From positions 11,587,708 through 11,651,707 of the forward strand of contig NC_056052.1 of NCBI RefSeq assembly GCF_004379255.2: a stretch of 64,000 nucleotides of DNA, read 5' to 3'. Below the pieces are notes generated by a model, which saw only the letters and a list, made by a program, of their open reading frames with translations, was not told the origin of the DNA and searched no databases. Made by a program: the position numbers and the translations under genes. Position 1 is the first letter of the stretch. Each line of letters starts with the position of its first letter. Origin of the DNA: Salvia splendens (taxonomy: Eukaryota; Streptophyta; Magnoliopsida; Lamiales; Lamiaceae). Shown piece after piece: positions 20,701 to 32,400 of this stretch.

Positions 20701-22472
20701 AACCAGATGATGAATAGGAACAGCAGTCAAACTTCCAAATCTTCCATTGATTCGTCCAACAATTTCATGAACTTGACTCATAAGTTTTTGATCTGTAAAC
20801 ACCAAGCGGAAAAACTAGATGAAACATCAGTACGCAAAAAAAAAATCGTGTCAAATGCAACTAACTACCACAAGCACATACATTCAGGAACATCAGTTCT
20901 CGTTGGCACAGCAATCTGAAGCAATACCACTTTATCATGCCAGTATTCGTTTTCCTCCAGAAATTTCTCAAATGCTAGTATCTTTTGCGGGATTCCTTTT
21001 ATCATGTCAAGACGGTCCACACCCAGCATTACCTACAGGTAACAATTTTACCAGATTGGTAACGAATACATATTTCGTACTCGAATACATTAGTATATAG
21101 ACGTCTCATTCTTCTAAAAGAAGTTAGAACAAACCTTTCTTCCAGAAAATCTCTCTTTGAATTCTTTAATGAGCTTCTGGACTTTAGGAAGCTCTACAGC
21201 CCGCATGAACCTTTCCGAATCAATCCCTATCGGAAACTATGGTTGAACCAATCCAAAATAGAGAGATCATCATAATTTGAGGTTGGTTTAAGGGCCCACT
21301 AAAATTGGGAACATGGAGACACAGGGACTTACCGCAGCTACACGAGTAAGTCTACCTTGATCCTCAACACCTTCAGGAGTACCTTCAAGTCCGAGAATAC
21401 GAGTGCAAGCACTCACAAAATGCCTTGCATAATCATATGTATGGAATCTAGAAAATAAAAATTCAAACTAATGTGAGTAAGCATATTCATTATACATCAA
21501 TAACCTCCGCGTCTTCAAATAATTTATACAAAGGGAAAGAAATTATTACCCGACTAAATCAGCCATCAGAACTGCACGTAGCAGGTCAGACCGGGATGGC
21601 AAAGTGCGGTGGATTTCAGAAGACGGAAATGGAGTGTGAAGAAACCATCCAACTTTCATCTTGTTGTTATATTCCTTGAGATATTTGGGCAGAAACATGA
21701 GGTGGTAGTCATGACACCAAACAACATCACCCTCCTCATAGTGATTGTTCACAACATCCGCAAACATCCGGTTCGCCTTCTGATACGCTTCAAACTGAGA
21801 CTGAAAACTCCTCGTGGTTGCAAGACGGTCCTCTTGTGGGAGTCCGAGATAGTGGAACAGAGGCCACAGTATATTGTTGCAGTATCCATTGTAATACTGA
21901 TTGACAATCTCTTCATCAAGAAATACAGGAATACACTTCTACAACGACACCAATAGTCCATCACAAAACACCAAACATTCAACAAACACAAGTGTCTAGC
22001 AATGCGATGATTAACTAACCTTGTGAGCAAGAGCTGCAGCGAGCGCCTTCTTGCCAACCTCGTCCGGCACATTAACACCAGCCCAACCAATCCATCTTGC
22101 CTCGAACTCCTTCACCCCTACAAAAAAACACAACATAAGCTAAAAAGCAACACTAGAATAAAATCAAATTTATTCGAAAAACAACTCTTCACCCAAAAGA
22201 GCGCTAACAAGGCCGCCTGCGCTGATCTCCAATGACCACGAATCCTCGCCCTGCCTCACTGCAGAGACAGGCAGCCTATTGGCAACCACAAGCAGCCTCT
22301 GTTTAGGCGGTTTGTCGACGAAAGAAGTGTCGTAAGACTGCTCCACATTGCCATCCGATGAATCCATCTCAGAAATGCCATCATTGTTGATCTTTTTGAG
22401 TCTCTCTCGCAAGAGCCTTCCTACTCGGGTGGTGGGAACTTGTGAGCTGCCGTTACACTTATTGCCGGACAT
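17701..22472 (-). CDS. TPS1: Class I trehalose-6-phosphate synthase, 17 coding exons
   Basis: Makes trehalose-6-phosphate from UDP-glucose and glucose-6-phosphate. Minus-strand exons: 22472-22193, 22117-22020, 21938-21550, 21447-21333, 21236-21135, 21032-20882, 20792-20704, 20440-20392, 20293-20193, 20025-19838, 19543-19426, 19333-19157, 19079-18954, 18817-18730, 18638-18508, 18330-18232, 18036-17701. All have GT-AG junctions and the frame is continuous over 2637 nt (878 residues; Arabidopsis TPS1 has 942). The N-terminal regulatory tail contains RLLRERLKK (19-27). The GT20 domain starts [13 protein letters not shown] (58-70) and keeps [25 protein letters not shown] and [10 protein letters not shown], so the synthase active site looks intact. 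The TPP-like domain from residue 561 reads GFNATLTE where active phosphatases have DxDxT, typical of catalytically dead class I TPP domains. The C-terminal Ser-rich linker is shorter than in Arabidopsis, which explains the length. Confidence 0.96.
18077..18216. mobile_element. Stowaway-like MITE in the last TPS1 intron
   Basis: A 140-bp element starting CTCCCTTCGTCC and ending GGGACGGAGGGAG, flanked by TA. It lies wholly inside the intron 18037-18231, leaving both splice sites intact, and makes up most of that intron. Confidence 0.82.
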
Positions 22473-22932
22473 ATTGCCGATTCGAGACAGCTCAACTGCG
22501 CCAGAGAGCAATTGCTCTGCATTACAAATTCAAAACCAATCATTTCACTATAATTTTGTGATTGCTTGCAGATTGCATTTGGAAATCCATGTTTTTGCTT
22601 GAATGGATGATGATTTTGCATAGTTACCCAAGCAGAGATGAAAACTAGACAATGATGGGAGGTCACAGGAAATAAGTGTGTGTAACGCTCCGAATTTATT
22701 TTTTAGATTTTCAAAAGATAGGATTTGAATTTAATGAATAAGACTCATCAACGTCAAAAAAAAAAAAGTTATGTACTCCTTAAATTAATAAACTGGAGGA
22801 GGTGATTTGTAATTTGATACTACTATGCTATTAATAGGTTAAATTACTTTTATCCAGCGCATTCAGCTTACAAACATGGATTCAGATAAGATCATGTTAA
22901 TAATCCTGGCATGTAATCAAATCCAAACTCTA
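22473..22932 (-). other. TPS1 5' leader/promoter region
   Basis: The frame stays open upstream of the chosen start (to an ATG at 22511), but MSGNK matches the family start better. A possible splice acceptor (ATGCAG near 22520) hints at a 5'-UTR intron. No TATA box was assigned. Confidence 0.4.
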
Positions 22933-23168
22933 AATATTGTACAAACTCCAAACTATGATCTGGATCCTTAAAAATTGTCAATAGATTACAAAAAAACAGC
23001 AACAGAAAATATCAACACAGTGTCAATGGTTGACATCATGTTGACATTGTGCTGATATTGTGTTGACATTTTATTGACATTGTGTTAGACATAAAAATCT
23101 TGAAATTTTACACTGTGTTGACGTTGTGTTGACACTATATTGAAAAGTTTGGAGTTTGTACAATATAT
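22933..23168. mobile_element. MITE with TGTTGACAT-rich interior
   Basis: About 236 bp with inverted ends ATATTGTACAAACTCCAAAC and its complement near 23150-23168. The interior repeats TGTTGACATTG-like words. No coding capacity; superfamily not determined. It lies about 460 bp upstream of the TPS1 start. Confidence 0.6.
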
Positions 23169-23534
23169 ACCCATCTAATAATCCTTGTATATATATTTAA
23201 TCGCCACACCTGATTTTAACAACTGTAATTGCAAATTGTAATATAATTGCCTCCAGTCAAATTAGTTACTATAACCTCCCTTAGAAAAAGCTATTGCTCT
23301 TATTTTAGTGAAGATGCGATCCTCATTCTTGATTTGAAACATAACGACGGATCAACTAACTATTGTGAAATGACATTTGATAAGTCGGATAAAATAACTC
23401 AATATATTGAAAATCTAAAAAGATAAAATTCATTATAAAATTAATATTCAAAGGTTTGTCTTTGTAGTCTACAAACATAAAAATTTTAAAATTTATAAAA
23501 AAGTAAAACTTAAAGAGATAAACTAGAAAGAAAT

Positions 23535-23859
23535 CCAAGCCTACTAGCTCAACTGGTTAAGAAGGGAGGCAAGGATACCGCCTCATCCTAGAGGTCGCGG
23601 GTTCGACCCCTGGGAGGCGCATCTAGGGGATTGTCTGACTCCAGAGCTTCGGGAGGTGAGACTCCAGAGCTTCGGAAGGTGATTAAGCCTGTACCCGTGC
23701 CTAGACCCAGGAGCTGGGGGAGGTGAAAAATCCTAGACCCGTTCCTGCGGGGCTGGTGAACCCATTGGGTCCCACCTTGACAACGAAGCGCGTCTTGGTA
23801 AGACGCTTCACCTCCGACCGTTAGGCCGGGGGTCCGAGTCACTTCGGGGGTAGGTGGTT
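23535..23859 (+). mobile_element. tRNA-derived SINE
   Basis: The left part carries a Pol III A-box (TAGCTCAACTGG) and B-box (GGTTCGACCCC) in tRNA spacing. It is followed by a GC-rich unrelated body with the duplicated phrase GACTCCAGAGCTTCGG. Short AAGAAA flanks may be the target duplication. The tRNA part cannot fold as a functional tRNA. Boundaries are approximate. Confidence 0.65.
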
Positions 23860-24608
23860 AAGAAAAATTGTATTAAGTGACTTTAAGTAAAGTAAGAATA
23901 AAATAGAAAAGAAGGAAATGACTCTATTACTATGGAACGTACCAAAATGGAAAAATAACTCCACTACTATGCAACGGATGAAGTAGTTAATAACTTTTAA
24001 TATGTTTATTTTAATTTATTAAAAATTAAATAAATATCAAAATAAAATTACTTAGTGTCCAAGTCATGTATAACACCTAACCCTATACTATATAGATATG
24101 CGCCATGATTCACCCCAACAATTATTCCCTTTCACGAGATAGAGAAAAAGGAAACAAGGGACACGAAAAAATGATGAATCGGAATAAGATTTTATCAGAG
24201 ATGACTTTTGCTTTTTTCATACTTTTATATATACCTTGAAATATTATAGGTATATGTTAAGTTCATTATTTGGTTAGAAAATAACATCCGGAATGTAAAA
24301 AAATTTTAATATTTTAGAATAATCTAAAAATTTGTGGAATATACCATAATCAGGCCAAAGTTCATAGTTCGGAACGAATATCCCTAAAATAAAAAATTGA
24401 CTACATTCAATTAATCAAAACCAACATAAAGGTTTTTTTATCATATTTTTTCAAGAAAACCACAAACATTCAAGTTTCACTATGACCAAATTCATAATGG
24501 GGAAAATCAAATCAACCAAACTTGAAATCGACTCGATATTTCAGCATGGATTTGATTGTGTTCACTCAAATATCTATATCTAGTAGGTATGTGATGTACC
24601 CTATTATA
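23860..24608. other. Intergenic, AT-rich
   Basis: No gene. Stowaway-like fragments (AAATGACTCTATTACTATGG, GGAACG) near 23900-23990 are too eroded to bound. Confidence 0.4.
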
Positions 24609-24873
24609 CTCCTTCCGTCCCGGCTAAGATGAGACATTTCTTGACCGACACAAGATTTTAGGAGTTATAAGTTAAGTGTATAATTGGAGAGAGAAAAAGT
24701 GGGTGTAAGTATTAAAGTATAGAGAGAAAGAAAGATAAATATTTTAATAGGAGTGAGAAATAGTAGTTGAGTGTATTAATTGGAGAGAGAAAGTTTTCAA
24801 AAAAGAAAATGTGTCATCTTAGTTGGGATAAACTATAAAGGAAAATGTGTTATCTTAAATGGGATGGAGGGAG
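24609..24873. mobile_element. Stowaway-like MITE (265 bp)
   Basis: Begins CTCCTTCCGTCCC, ends GGGATGGAGGGAG, flanked by TA. The arms are complementary over a long distance (GGCTAAGATGAGACA against TTATCTTAAATGGG). Confidence 0.8.
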
Positions 24874-24875
24874 TA

Positions 24876-25331
24876 CATAAAAACACAAGATTATAAAGTA
24901 TAGTTATGTGTAGCAAAAATCACTCTTCTTTAGCTTGGCATGACAAAAAAGTAACGAGTCCAACACTAGGAAACAGTTATCTAGAGGTGGAGTCTGATAT
25001 ATACATTAATGTATAATGAGGATAGATAATTGTCACAAGTGTATTCGGCGCGATTTTAAGAAACGTGAAGGAAAGTGGATAGAAAAAGATAGTGGAATAT
25101 AGTCCCTACTTTTTTATAATAAAATATGAGTAAAAATGAATTAATAGAATATATGGCCTATTAAAAAAAATTAATGACAAGATTTATAAGTGTGAATGAG
25201 AAAATATAAGAGTATATGGATATGGACATACGGTATGGTTTGAAAAAAAGGAAGAATCTTGTGTATAGAAAATCGAAATTGTACTGCTGTACTGTTTTGT
25301 CTTCCAACAGCAAGTGGGAGAAACCTATGGT
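24876..25331. other. Intergenic spacer
   Basis: AT-rich sequence between a Stowaway-like MITE and Harbinger element 3. No gene or repeat recognised. Confidence 0.4.
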
Positions 25332-25431
25332 TTAGAGCATCCGCAGTGGTGGCGAAAGTCGCCACCGCCGTCTGCGCCGTTGGCAAGGCGAAGGACCGCC
25401 GCCGCTGCAGCCGCGCCGCTGGCAAGGCGCT

Positions 25432-25447
25432 GCTCGATGTATCGAGC
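25432..25447. promoter_or_regulatory. Subterminal palindrome of Harbinger element 3
   Basis: GCTCGATGTATCGAGC, one base from a perfect 16-bp palindrome, 97 bp from the left end. The deletion derivative has the perfect form GCTCGATGCATCGAGC at 39582-39597. Confidence 0.5.
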
Positions 25448-25674
25448 ACGTCCGTGCCAGCGGACGCACACGTGGCGCGCTCCCATTCGTCAACGGCATA
25501 GCCGTTGTGTTTAAACTTTTTTTTATTTTTATTTTTTAAAAATCGGTATTTAATTATAAATAATGCTAAAAAATAAAAAAAATATTTTCCAAATCCCAAA
25601 AATATGGCCGTTTTTTTTCCCGTTTTTCTGAATTTTTTTGATTTTTTTTTATTTTTTTTTTCCCCAAAATCATC

Positions 25675-25682
25675 TATAAATA
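25675..25682 (+). promoter_or_regulatory. TATA box of the element 3 transposase gene
   Basis: TATAAATA lies 107 bp upstream of the transposase start codon. The other Harbinger elements have the same box in a similar place (7291, 11361, 32751, 41893). Confidence 0.6.
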
Positions 25683-25788
25683 CACACATTCATCATCCAT
25701 TTATCACATCAAATCATCTCTCATTCATCTCTCATTCATAATTCTCATACAAACTATCAACACATTCATCACCCACTCAAAATCTCAA

Positions 25789-27075
25789 ATGGATTTCACC
25801 CATATTATGGCGGAAGCGGAACGCGAAGAACAAGAATACTACGAACAACATCGTGCCGCTTACGAAGCATATGTCGCGGCGAATACCCCTGCTCCTCCTC
25901 CTCAACGAACCAGATCAAATCGACGGTACATCCATCGTGACCGGGAGGGAGCCCACGAAAGGCTCGTTGCCGACTACTTTGCCGACCAGCCGCGGTTTCC
26001 GGCAGATTACTTCAGGCGCCGTTTTCGCATGTCAAAGCGCTTGTTCATGCGAATTGTCAACACATTGTCCGCACGTGTTGAATACTTTCAAACAGGTGTA
26101 GATGCAGCCGGCCGGCAAAGTATCACGGCGTTGCAGAAGTGTACGTGTGCCATCCGACAACTCGCTACTGGGCAAACGGCCGACATGTTCGACGAGTATT
26201 TGCATATCGGTGAGTCCACTGGAATCCTATGTTTAAAGAATTTTTGCGAGGGCGTTCGTTCTGCTTTTGGGGATGAATTCCTTCGAGCACCCACCACTGA
26301 TGATTGCCAACGGTTGCTTCATCTTCATGAATCAGTCCATGGCTTTCCCGGAATGCTTGGCAGCATTGACTGCATGCATTGGAGGTGGAAGAATTGTCCG
26401 ACTGCTTGGAGGGGGCAACACTTGAGCGGTCACAAAGGCGGCGGCCCAACGCTTATCCTTGAGGCGGTCGCCGACTACCGCCTATGGATTTGGCATGCAT
26501 ATTTCGGCGTTGCTGGATCCAACAACGACTTGAATGTGCTATATTCGTCACCACTCTTCAATGATGTGATGAATGGTGTAGCACCGGCGATCGACTTCAC
26601 CATCAACGGAATTATATACCGCATGGGTTACTATCTCGCCGATGGTATCTACCCAAGGTGGTCGACGTTCGTGAAGACGCTCCACAACCCGCACGACCCG
26701 AGACGGGTTCTTTTTGCGCAGCGTCAAGAGTCAGCGCGGAAAGATGTCGAAAGAGCCTTCGGGGTCCTTCAAGCTCGATTCAACATTGTGAAGGCCCCGG
26801 CTCGGCTGTGGTACGTGAATAATATCGCCGACATCATGTTCACGTGTATTATATTACACAACATGATTATAGCCGACGAAGGGCCGAGGGCGGCTAGCTT
26901 CTACGACGAGGACGAAGCCGGAAGCTCAACAGCGAGGTCTCCCCTACGCCGAGGCGAGCATACGACGGTTGGCCAGAGGATCGAGACAAGACACACAATG
27001 CGCGATACTCGAATCCACAATCAACTACAAGAAGACCTAATCAACCACATGTGGGCGAAATTCGGCAACGAGTAG
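25789..27075 (+). CDS. Intact Harbinger/Pong-like transposase (DDE_Tnp_4), 428 aa
   Basis: Predicted DDE nuclease that would cut and join the element ends in the nucleus. The single uninterrupted frame has an acidic leader, a basic block QRTRSNRRYIHRDREGAHER (39-58) that may contact DNA or target the nucleus, and the conserved N-terminal part RRRFRMSKRLFMRIV. The nuclease domain follows with GSIDCMHW (D194), GSNNDLNVL (D247) and DVERAFG (E321); LADGIYP (D285) is also conserved in all three copies here. The protein ends HMWAKFGNE like the decayed copies. It resembles plant proteins annotated ALP1-like or nuclease HARBI1-like. The start at 25789 is the first ATG after the TATA box. It sits inside intact TIRs, so it is an element gene and not a domesticated host gene. 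No ORF1 partner is in the same element. Confidence 0.93.
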   Translation: MDFTHIMAEAEREEQEYYEQHRAAYEAYVAANTPAPPPQRTRSNRRYIHRDREGAHERLVADYFADQPRFPADYFRRRFRMSKRLFMRIVNTLSARVEYFQTGVDAAGRQSITALQKCTCAIRQLATGQTADMFDEYLHIGESTGILCLKNFCEGVRSAFGDEFLRAPTTDDCQRLLHLHESVHGFPGMLGSIDCMHWRWKNCPTAWRGQHLSGHKGGGPTLILEAVADYRLWIWHAYFGVAGSNNDLNVLYSSPLFNDVMNGVAPAIDFTINGIIYRMGYYLADGIYPRWSTFVKTLHNPHDPRRVLFAQRQESARKDVERAFGVLQARFNIVKAPARLWYVNNIADIMFTCIILHNMIIADEGPRAASFYDEDEAGSSTARSPLRRGEHTTVGQRIETRHTMRDTRIHNQLQEDLINHMWAKFGNE

Positions 27076-27080
27076 TGTCA

Positions 27081-27170
27081 TTTTTAATTTTTAGGATTTT
27101 AATTATGTAATTTTTAATTTTTAGGATTTTAATTATGTAATTTTTAATTTTTAGGATTTTAATTATGCAA
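27081..27170. repeat. Three tandem 30-bp units in the 3' end of element 3
   Basis: Three consecutive copies of a 30-bp AT-rich unit (TTTTTAATTTTTAGG then ATTTTAATTATGTAA), differing only near the end of the third. Similar units recur in the derivative at about 39850-39970. Confidence 0.85.
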
Positions 27171-27490
27171 TGTTTAATTTTATTTGTCATTTGTAATATT
27201 TATTGTGGGTTTTAAATGAATTTTAATATTATGGAAATGTTTTTGTGTAATTGAATTTTATATTAATTGTGCTCGTCCTTGCGGAAGAGCACAGTTGTGG
27301 GTGTTGTGCTCTTGCCAGAGAGCAGGCATGAATAGTACCGCCCGGGCCCACAACCGTGCCGCTGGCAAGAGCACGGTTGTGGATGCTCTTAAGTTTGAGT
27401 CTATGCACGACCTAGCATTGATTCTGCTTCCAATCAAATTATTCCTCACATACTTTTTTTTTCTAATTTGACTTTTTACTATAAATAATA

Positions 27491-27712
27491 CTCCATCCGT
27501 TTCATGTTAATAGAGTTATTTTTCTATTTTGGGAAGTTCCATGTTAATTGAGTCATTTCTATTTTTAACAAAAAGTAATTCTTCTTTTTTACTTTATTCT
27601 CTCTTCATCTCTCTTGCTTTACTCTCTCTTACTTTTTTGACCATCCATTTAACATATTGTTCTTAAACTCCGTGCCAAAAAGAAATGCCTCTATTAACAA
27701 GGAACGGATGAG
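27491..27712. mobile_element. Stowaway-like MITE with a second right end nearby
   Basis: Begins CTCCATCCGTTTC after TA and ends GGAACGGATGAG before TA. A further right-end-like sequence (GGGACGGAGAGAG then TA) ends at 27857, so a second, truncated copy probably abuts it. Confidence 0.6.
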
Positions 27713-27859
27713 TATCAATTTTATAATAAAATGTGAGTGAAATGATTTAGTGGAATGTATGATCCATTACCAAAAGTAGTATAAAAAATAAAGGTTCCAA
27801 TTAAGTGGGGACGTATGAAAAAAGGAAATGATATCAATTAATGAGGGACGGAGAGAGTA

Positions 27860-28205
27860 AGTAAGTTCTACATTTCATTATATATTCTACTCATATTTTA
27901 TTATATAATTAATATATAAAAATGAGACCAACAATTTACTAATTTTTTCAATTCACTTCTCTTTACAAATTTTAAAATCCGAGCTCTACACAAAGTGAAC
28001 TAAAAATAGGGCGGATGGAATAGTATTTTCATACTTATATACTAATACTCTTTTCGGCATATAGATTAAGAAGAAAGTTATAATAAAAATAAAAAATATA
28101 TGTTACTCTGAAACAGAAATAACTAACTCTATTATTATAGAATGTTTAAAATAATAAAATAATTCTATCAGTATGCAGGAGGTAATACTAAATAAATAAT
28201 CTATG
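27860..28205. other. Intergenic, AT-rich
   Basis: No gene recognised. Eroded Stowaway-like text (AACTAAAAATAGGGCGGATGG) near 28000-28020. Confidence 0.35.
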
Positions 28206-28213
28206 CATATAGT

Positions 28214-28492
28214 TAGACATGCCCACGGTTCGAAAACCGGCGGTTCCGGTTCCGAATCGCCGGTTTTCTGACGGTTTTTCACGGTTCCAAACCGTCGGTT
28301 TCCGACGATTTTTCGCGATTCCGGCTAGATTTCACGATTTTCCGACAGTTTTTCACGGTTCCAGTTTGAAACCGTTGGTTCCGGCATGGTTTCGGTTCGT
28401 AAAATTTGGAACCGAAACTAGCCCGCGCTTCAAAAAGTCACGGTTCCGGTTCCGCGGTTAACAACCGGAACCGAAAACCTTTGGCATCTCTA
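28214..28492. mobile_element. hAT-like MITE rich in CGGTTCCGG words
   Basis: A 279-bp element, ends TAGACATGCCC and GGCATCTCTA, flanked by 8-bp target sites CATATAGT and CGTATAGT (7 of 8 match). The interior is a cluster of ACCGGCGGTTCCGG-like words. Non-coding. An 8-bp duplication indicates hAT. Confidence 0.75.
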
Positions 28493-28500
28493 CGTATAGT

Positions 28501-29090
28501 CAATCTTCAACTAAAGTAATGTGGGCTCCCCACCTCTAGATTCGAGGATGATTTACCCAATTGTGAGAACTTCGACCATAAAATATCTACCCCCTTTTAA
28601 GGCCATTTTCAGCCACGTCTTCTTTTTTAACCCATTACTTTATGCTTCCTAATTTCTTTTCTTCTCTATTTCTCAATAACATTTTTTTTGCTCTTCAAAA
28701 TAAAATCTATAACAAACAATTAAACGCTACTCTACTATTTTTGACAACAACCATTGCCTCGTGTATGCCCACTCCATATCAGTTTACTAAATAAATAATG
28801 CCACAGTTGATGTGCTATATAAATTAAAAATTGATTCTGTTGTGTAAAAATGTCATGGGACAGTTAAAAAAAATACAAGAATCAACTACATATGATATAT
28901 GCATCAATAATTCAAACTCATAAAACACACAGTCGTAATTTTCGCCATAAAAATAAGCAAATGGCATCCATACAAGTGATGCGCTTCTCGAAACTAGCAA
29001 TAATTAATTTTACCTACAGTAATTTTTTGATTTTGTGGCTATCGTTAGCAAACAAAGTTTCAAGTTCCAAACATCATTCATTGACATATG
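28501..29090. other. Intergenic, AT-rich
   Basis: No coding frame, RNA gene or bounded repeat recognised. Confidence 0.4.
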
Positions 29091-29099
29091 TATATCAAA

Positions 29100-29604
29100 T
29101 AGGGGTGCTAAATTGTGCGTTTCGGGTCGTTATCGTGTCGACACGATAACGACACGAACAAGATAATAACAAACACGAACACGATCTGTTAAGAAAATCT
29201 CAAACACGAACACGAACACGACCCGCTACCCTCAGACACGAACACGACACGAACCCATTAACGACACGAATCACTTAGGGTCAACACGACACGATAACAA
29301 CACGTATTGGAAAGTGATTAAATATTTAAATGATTTAAATGAGATATGACCATATAAGACTATGAGAGTCAATTTAATAAATATTGAAAAATGAAAATAA
29401 TAAGAATTAATAATATTAAAATATTATTTATTAACGGATAACACGAACCCGACACAAACACGACACGAACACGACACGAAATTTTCGTGTCCTTAATGGG
29501 TCGACCCAATAAGGACACGAACCCAATAAGCTCTGACCCAAACCCATTAATTTCGTGCTGGTTCGTGTCGTGTTATCGTGTCGTGTCAAAAATTGGCAGC
29601 CCTA
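29100..29604. mobile_element. hAT-like MITE rich in ACACGA repeats
   Basis: A 505-bp element, ends TAGGGGTGCTAAATT and AATTGGCAGCCCTA, flanked by ATATCAAA and ATATCTAA (7 of 8 match). Both arms are filled with CACGAACACGAC and GTGTCGTGT words around an AT-rich centre. Confidence 0.8.
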
Positions 29605-29612
29605 ATATCTAA

Positions 29613-31689
29613 AAGGAAATCTAATTTTGCTTTACACCTAGTGATGATTGTGTTTGTTCACTGCACTTGGTAAAAAATTTCAAATATTCCATGTTAAATG
29701 TAGAGGTAATGTGCCCCGGCCCCTTGCACTATCTTTTACCTAATTCATTTTATTCAATCACATTAATAAAACTTTAAATCTTGTGCTCTCTACTGAAGTA
29801 GTGAGGATGCCTTTACAGTGCAGGTCAAGCTCAAGATCAAGGACATCAGTTATTGCCTCCATTCCTACATAGTTGACTGATACATTTTTTGTATTGTCCA
29901 ATTACAGTTGAGTTATTTATTTTTAAAAAATATATTTGTACATGTATTTATTATTTTATTCTTTTTTTTACTTTATTTTTTATTTACTTTATTTTTTAAA
30001 ATCATGTATCTAAAAAGATACATCTACTATTAGGGGTGGATGGAGTATAAATTTACATTAAATGTTAACAGAACTTGAAGCTTATACACACACATATATA
30101 GGATTGAATTAAACATATAATTCCTTATTTATTATTCCTTTACACTACATCTTAAATGCCGTATTCAGCGGCAGCAAAGGAAGTCCAAAAACAATAGTAC
30201 TATCTCCGGCCGCGAATAGGAGTCTCGTTTTTCTATTTTAGTCCGTTCATGAATAAAAGTTATGGTTCATTTTTACTATAAATAGTAATAGGAACCCAGA
30301 TTCCACTAACTTATTTCACTTACATTTTATTTAAAATCAATAAATACTAGTGACACTCATATTCTACTAATTTTTTCTATCCACTTTTTAAAATATTATT
30401 AAAACTCGTGCCACCAAGAAATGAGACTCGTGAGGACAGACGAAAGGGGGCGTCAAATTAAGATGAGATGAAATTGGTGAGGTAGGAGGTCTTTGCTACT
30501 AGCTAGCTAACTAAATTAGTTGAGCATGCTTGATTTTATATCACTTAGTGAATTTAATACACCTAAAAATGAATTTTCATAAAACCTTGACAAAAAAGAA
30601 AAAAAATGAATGGAAGAAAGAAAAAAGCGGATTGCGGCGCGGCCAAAGCCCAGGTAGTCGATATGCCCATGGAACGCCATCGCTGCGATCGTGGCAGACA
30701 GAGCGTCTCAAACAAACAAATTAACAGCATAGCATCTAAGAGGATAACCTATTTCGTGGAAGAAATGTAAAATGCTAAAACGAAAATAAGAAAAAAAATC
30801 ACATCACATCTGTCAAATTCTTAAATCAAACGAGGTAGCATGAAGCAATCGGTAAAATTTAATAATGCTAACCTGGAAATGGGAAGAGAAATGTTGACGT
30901 CAGGATCCATTAAAGCATTGCAATTGCTTGGAGACGAAGAGTTAAAAGGCTTGCTTTATGTAAATGGCGTATCTATGTCTTTGTGCGTGTCAGTGTGTGT
31001 CTATAGATTTTAATTTTATGATGAAATGCGACAGCTTGCTATATATATAGATATATATTCAATATCACAGCACGATTTATTATAATGGCTGTGTATTAGA
31101 TTCCCATTATTTTTCCTCTGTATCAAATTAGTCACGCGTTTTCATTTTTAAATATATGAGAGAAAATAAAATGAGTAGTTGAAAATATGAAGAAAAATAA
31201 ATTAATACTCGTAATAGAATTGAAAATAATTAATCATTTAACTGGGACACTGCAAAATATAATATAATTACATTACTTGTTTTAGAACGGGGAGTATATC
31301 GATATAAGAGTAGTTATTTTTGGATAAAGGTAATTAAATAGGAAATTTACCAAATAAAGGCAATAATATAATGTTGATATTTTCGCATTAGGAAATTCAA
31401 TGTGGATCCAGAAGTACATTTAATGTATTTATTTGTTTTTATGTGAATTCATTCGATAAGGATGAATTATTGAAAAAATTAGGCAACCTATGATACATTA
31501 ATTAAAAAAATTGTAAATATATCGAATTGGCGAATCAAGTTAGTTAAAACTATTAATTAGCTATAAAATTTAAAAAATTAATCTCTTCATTTCCACGAAA
31601 ATGATCCTTTTCTGGAATAACACACAATTTTATTTAATAGTACTATTATTTTATATGTTAAGTATGACAAAGAATAAAATAGAAAAGTA
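29613..31689. other. Intergenic with eroded MITE pieces
   Basis: No gene recognised. Stowaway-like fragments lie near 29855-30048 (CTCCATTCC to GGGTGGATGGAG), 30200-30450 and 31110-31300. A 57-codon frame at 30840-31013 has no family resemblance. Confidence 0.35.
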
Positions 31690-31979
31690 CTCTCATCGTT
31701 TCTTCATAATTGAGTCATTTTTCTATTTCAGAAAGTTTCTTTATAGTTGATTCATTTTTATATATAGACTATAGAATAATTAACTCACCTTTTCTTTCGT
31801 ACTCCATTTTCTCTCTTATGTTATTCTCTCTATTTTATTCGCTTTCCTACTTTATTCTCTCTACTTTTTCTTTCTCTTACTTTATCTACTTTGTTACCTG
31901 CTTACTTAATACACTAGACATTCATTTCTTAAGCTCAGTGTCAAAGCAAAATAATTCAACTATAAAGAAACGAAGGGAG
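31690..31979. mobile_element. Stowaway-like MITE (290 bp)
   Basis: Begins CTCTCATCGTTTC and ends GAAACGAAGGGAG, flanked by TA. The arms are complementary (CTTCATAATTGAGTCATTTT against AATAATTCAACTATAAAG). Confidence 0.75.
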
Positions 31980-31981
31980 TA

Positions 31982-32400
31982 TATAATAGAGAAAATAGTG
32001 TTTCAATATTTAGCCAACAAGTCATCTTTGTTGGAATATACCAAAAAGAAAATCGAGTCATCTTCATTAGCACAAATACAGTAATGTATTGGCGATTTAT
32101 GGATTTTCATGCGAAAATGCCAATAAACCGTTTGACCATATTCTTGCTAAGTACATTCCCAGTTTCATTCTCATTTTCAATTTGGCATTGTCTTCATTTC
32201 AAATGTGCTCTGATTTGAGTTGATGTGTTCCTTCCTTTTATTTGTCATATCATTACAGATATTTTTCTCAACCTCTATCATCGCTAGTCCAACACAACCA
32301 CCACCTTTGTCTCATAGTTGCTCTGATCTGATATGTCATCCCATTTTCCTACAAAAAAAATATGGGATTTACAAACAATTTTCTTACAGTCGATAAATCA
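31982..32400. other. Intergenic spacer
   Basis: No coding or repeat feature recognised before Harbinger element B. Confidence 0.4.

Larger units (their letters stand above)
25335..27388 (+). mobile_element. Pong-like Harbinger element 3, transposase-only, intact
   Basis: A 2054-bp element with perfect TTA target duplications (25332-25334 and 27389-27391). The left end is GAGCATCCGCAGTGG and the right end reverse-complemented is GAGCATCCACAACCG. Both arms carry GCCGCTGGCAAG-like words and the left arm a near-perfect palindrome at 25432-25447. It contains one intact gene, the transposase, and no room for ORF1: 454 bp lie before the start codon and 313 bp after the stop. A 684-bp deletion derivative with the same ends lies at 39497-40180. 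Confidence 0.92.

Noticed and set aside
23541..23620. tRNA-like sequence with good A and B boxes
   Set aside because: It lacks a proper cloverleaf and runs into a SINE body, so it is a tRNA-derived retroposon rather than a tRNA gene.
25789..27075. Domesticated ALP1/HARBI1-like host gene
   Set aside because: It sits inside intact TIRs and perfect TTA target duplications, so it is a transposon gene.
27081..27170. CRISPR-like regular repeats
   Set aside because: The units are contiguous 30-bp tandem copies without spacers in plant DNA; a simple tandem duplication.
30840..31013. 57-codon frame with orderly codons near its centre
   Set aside because: No recognisable family and no flanking gene structure; could be chance.
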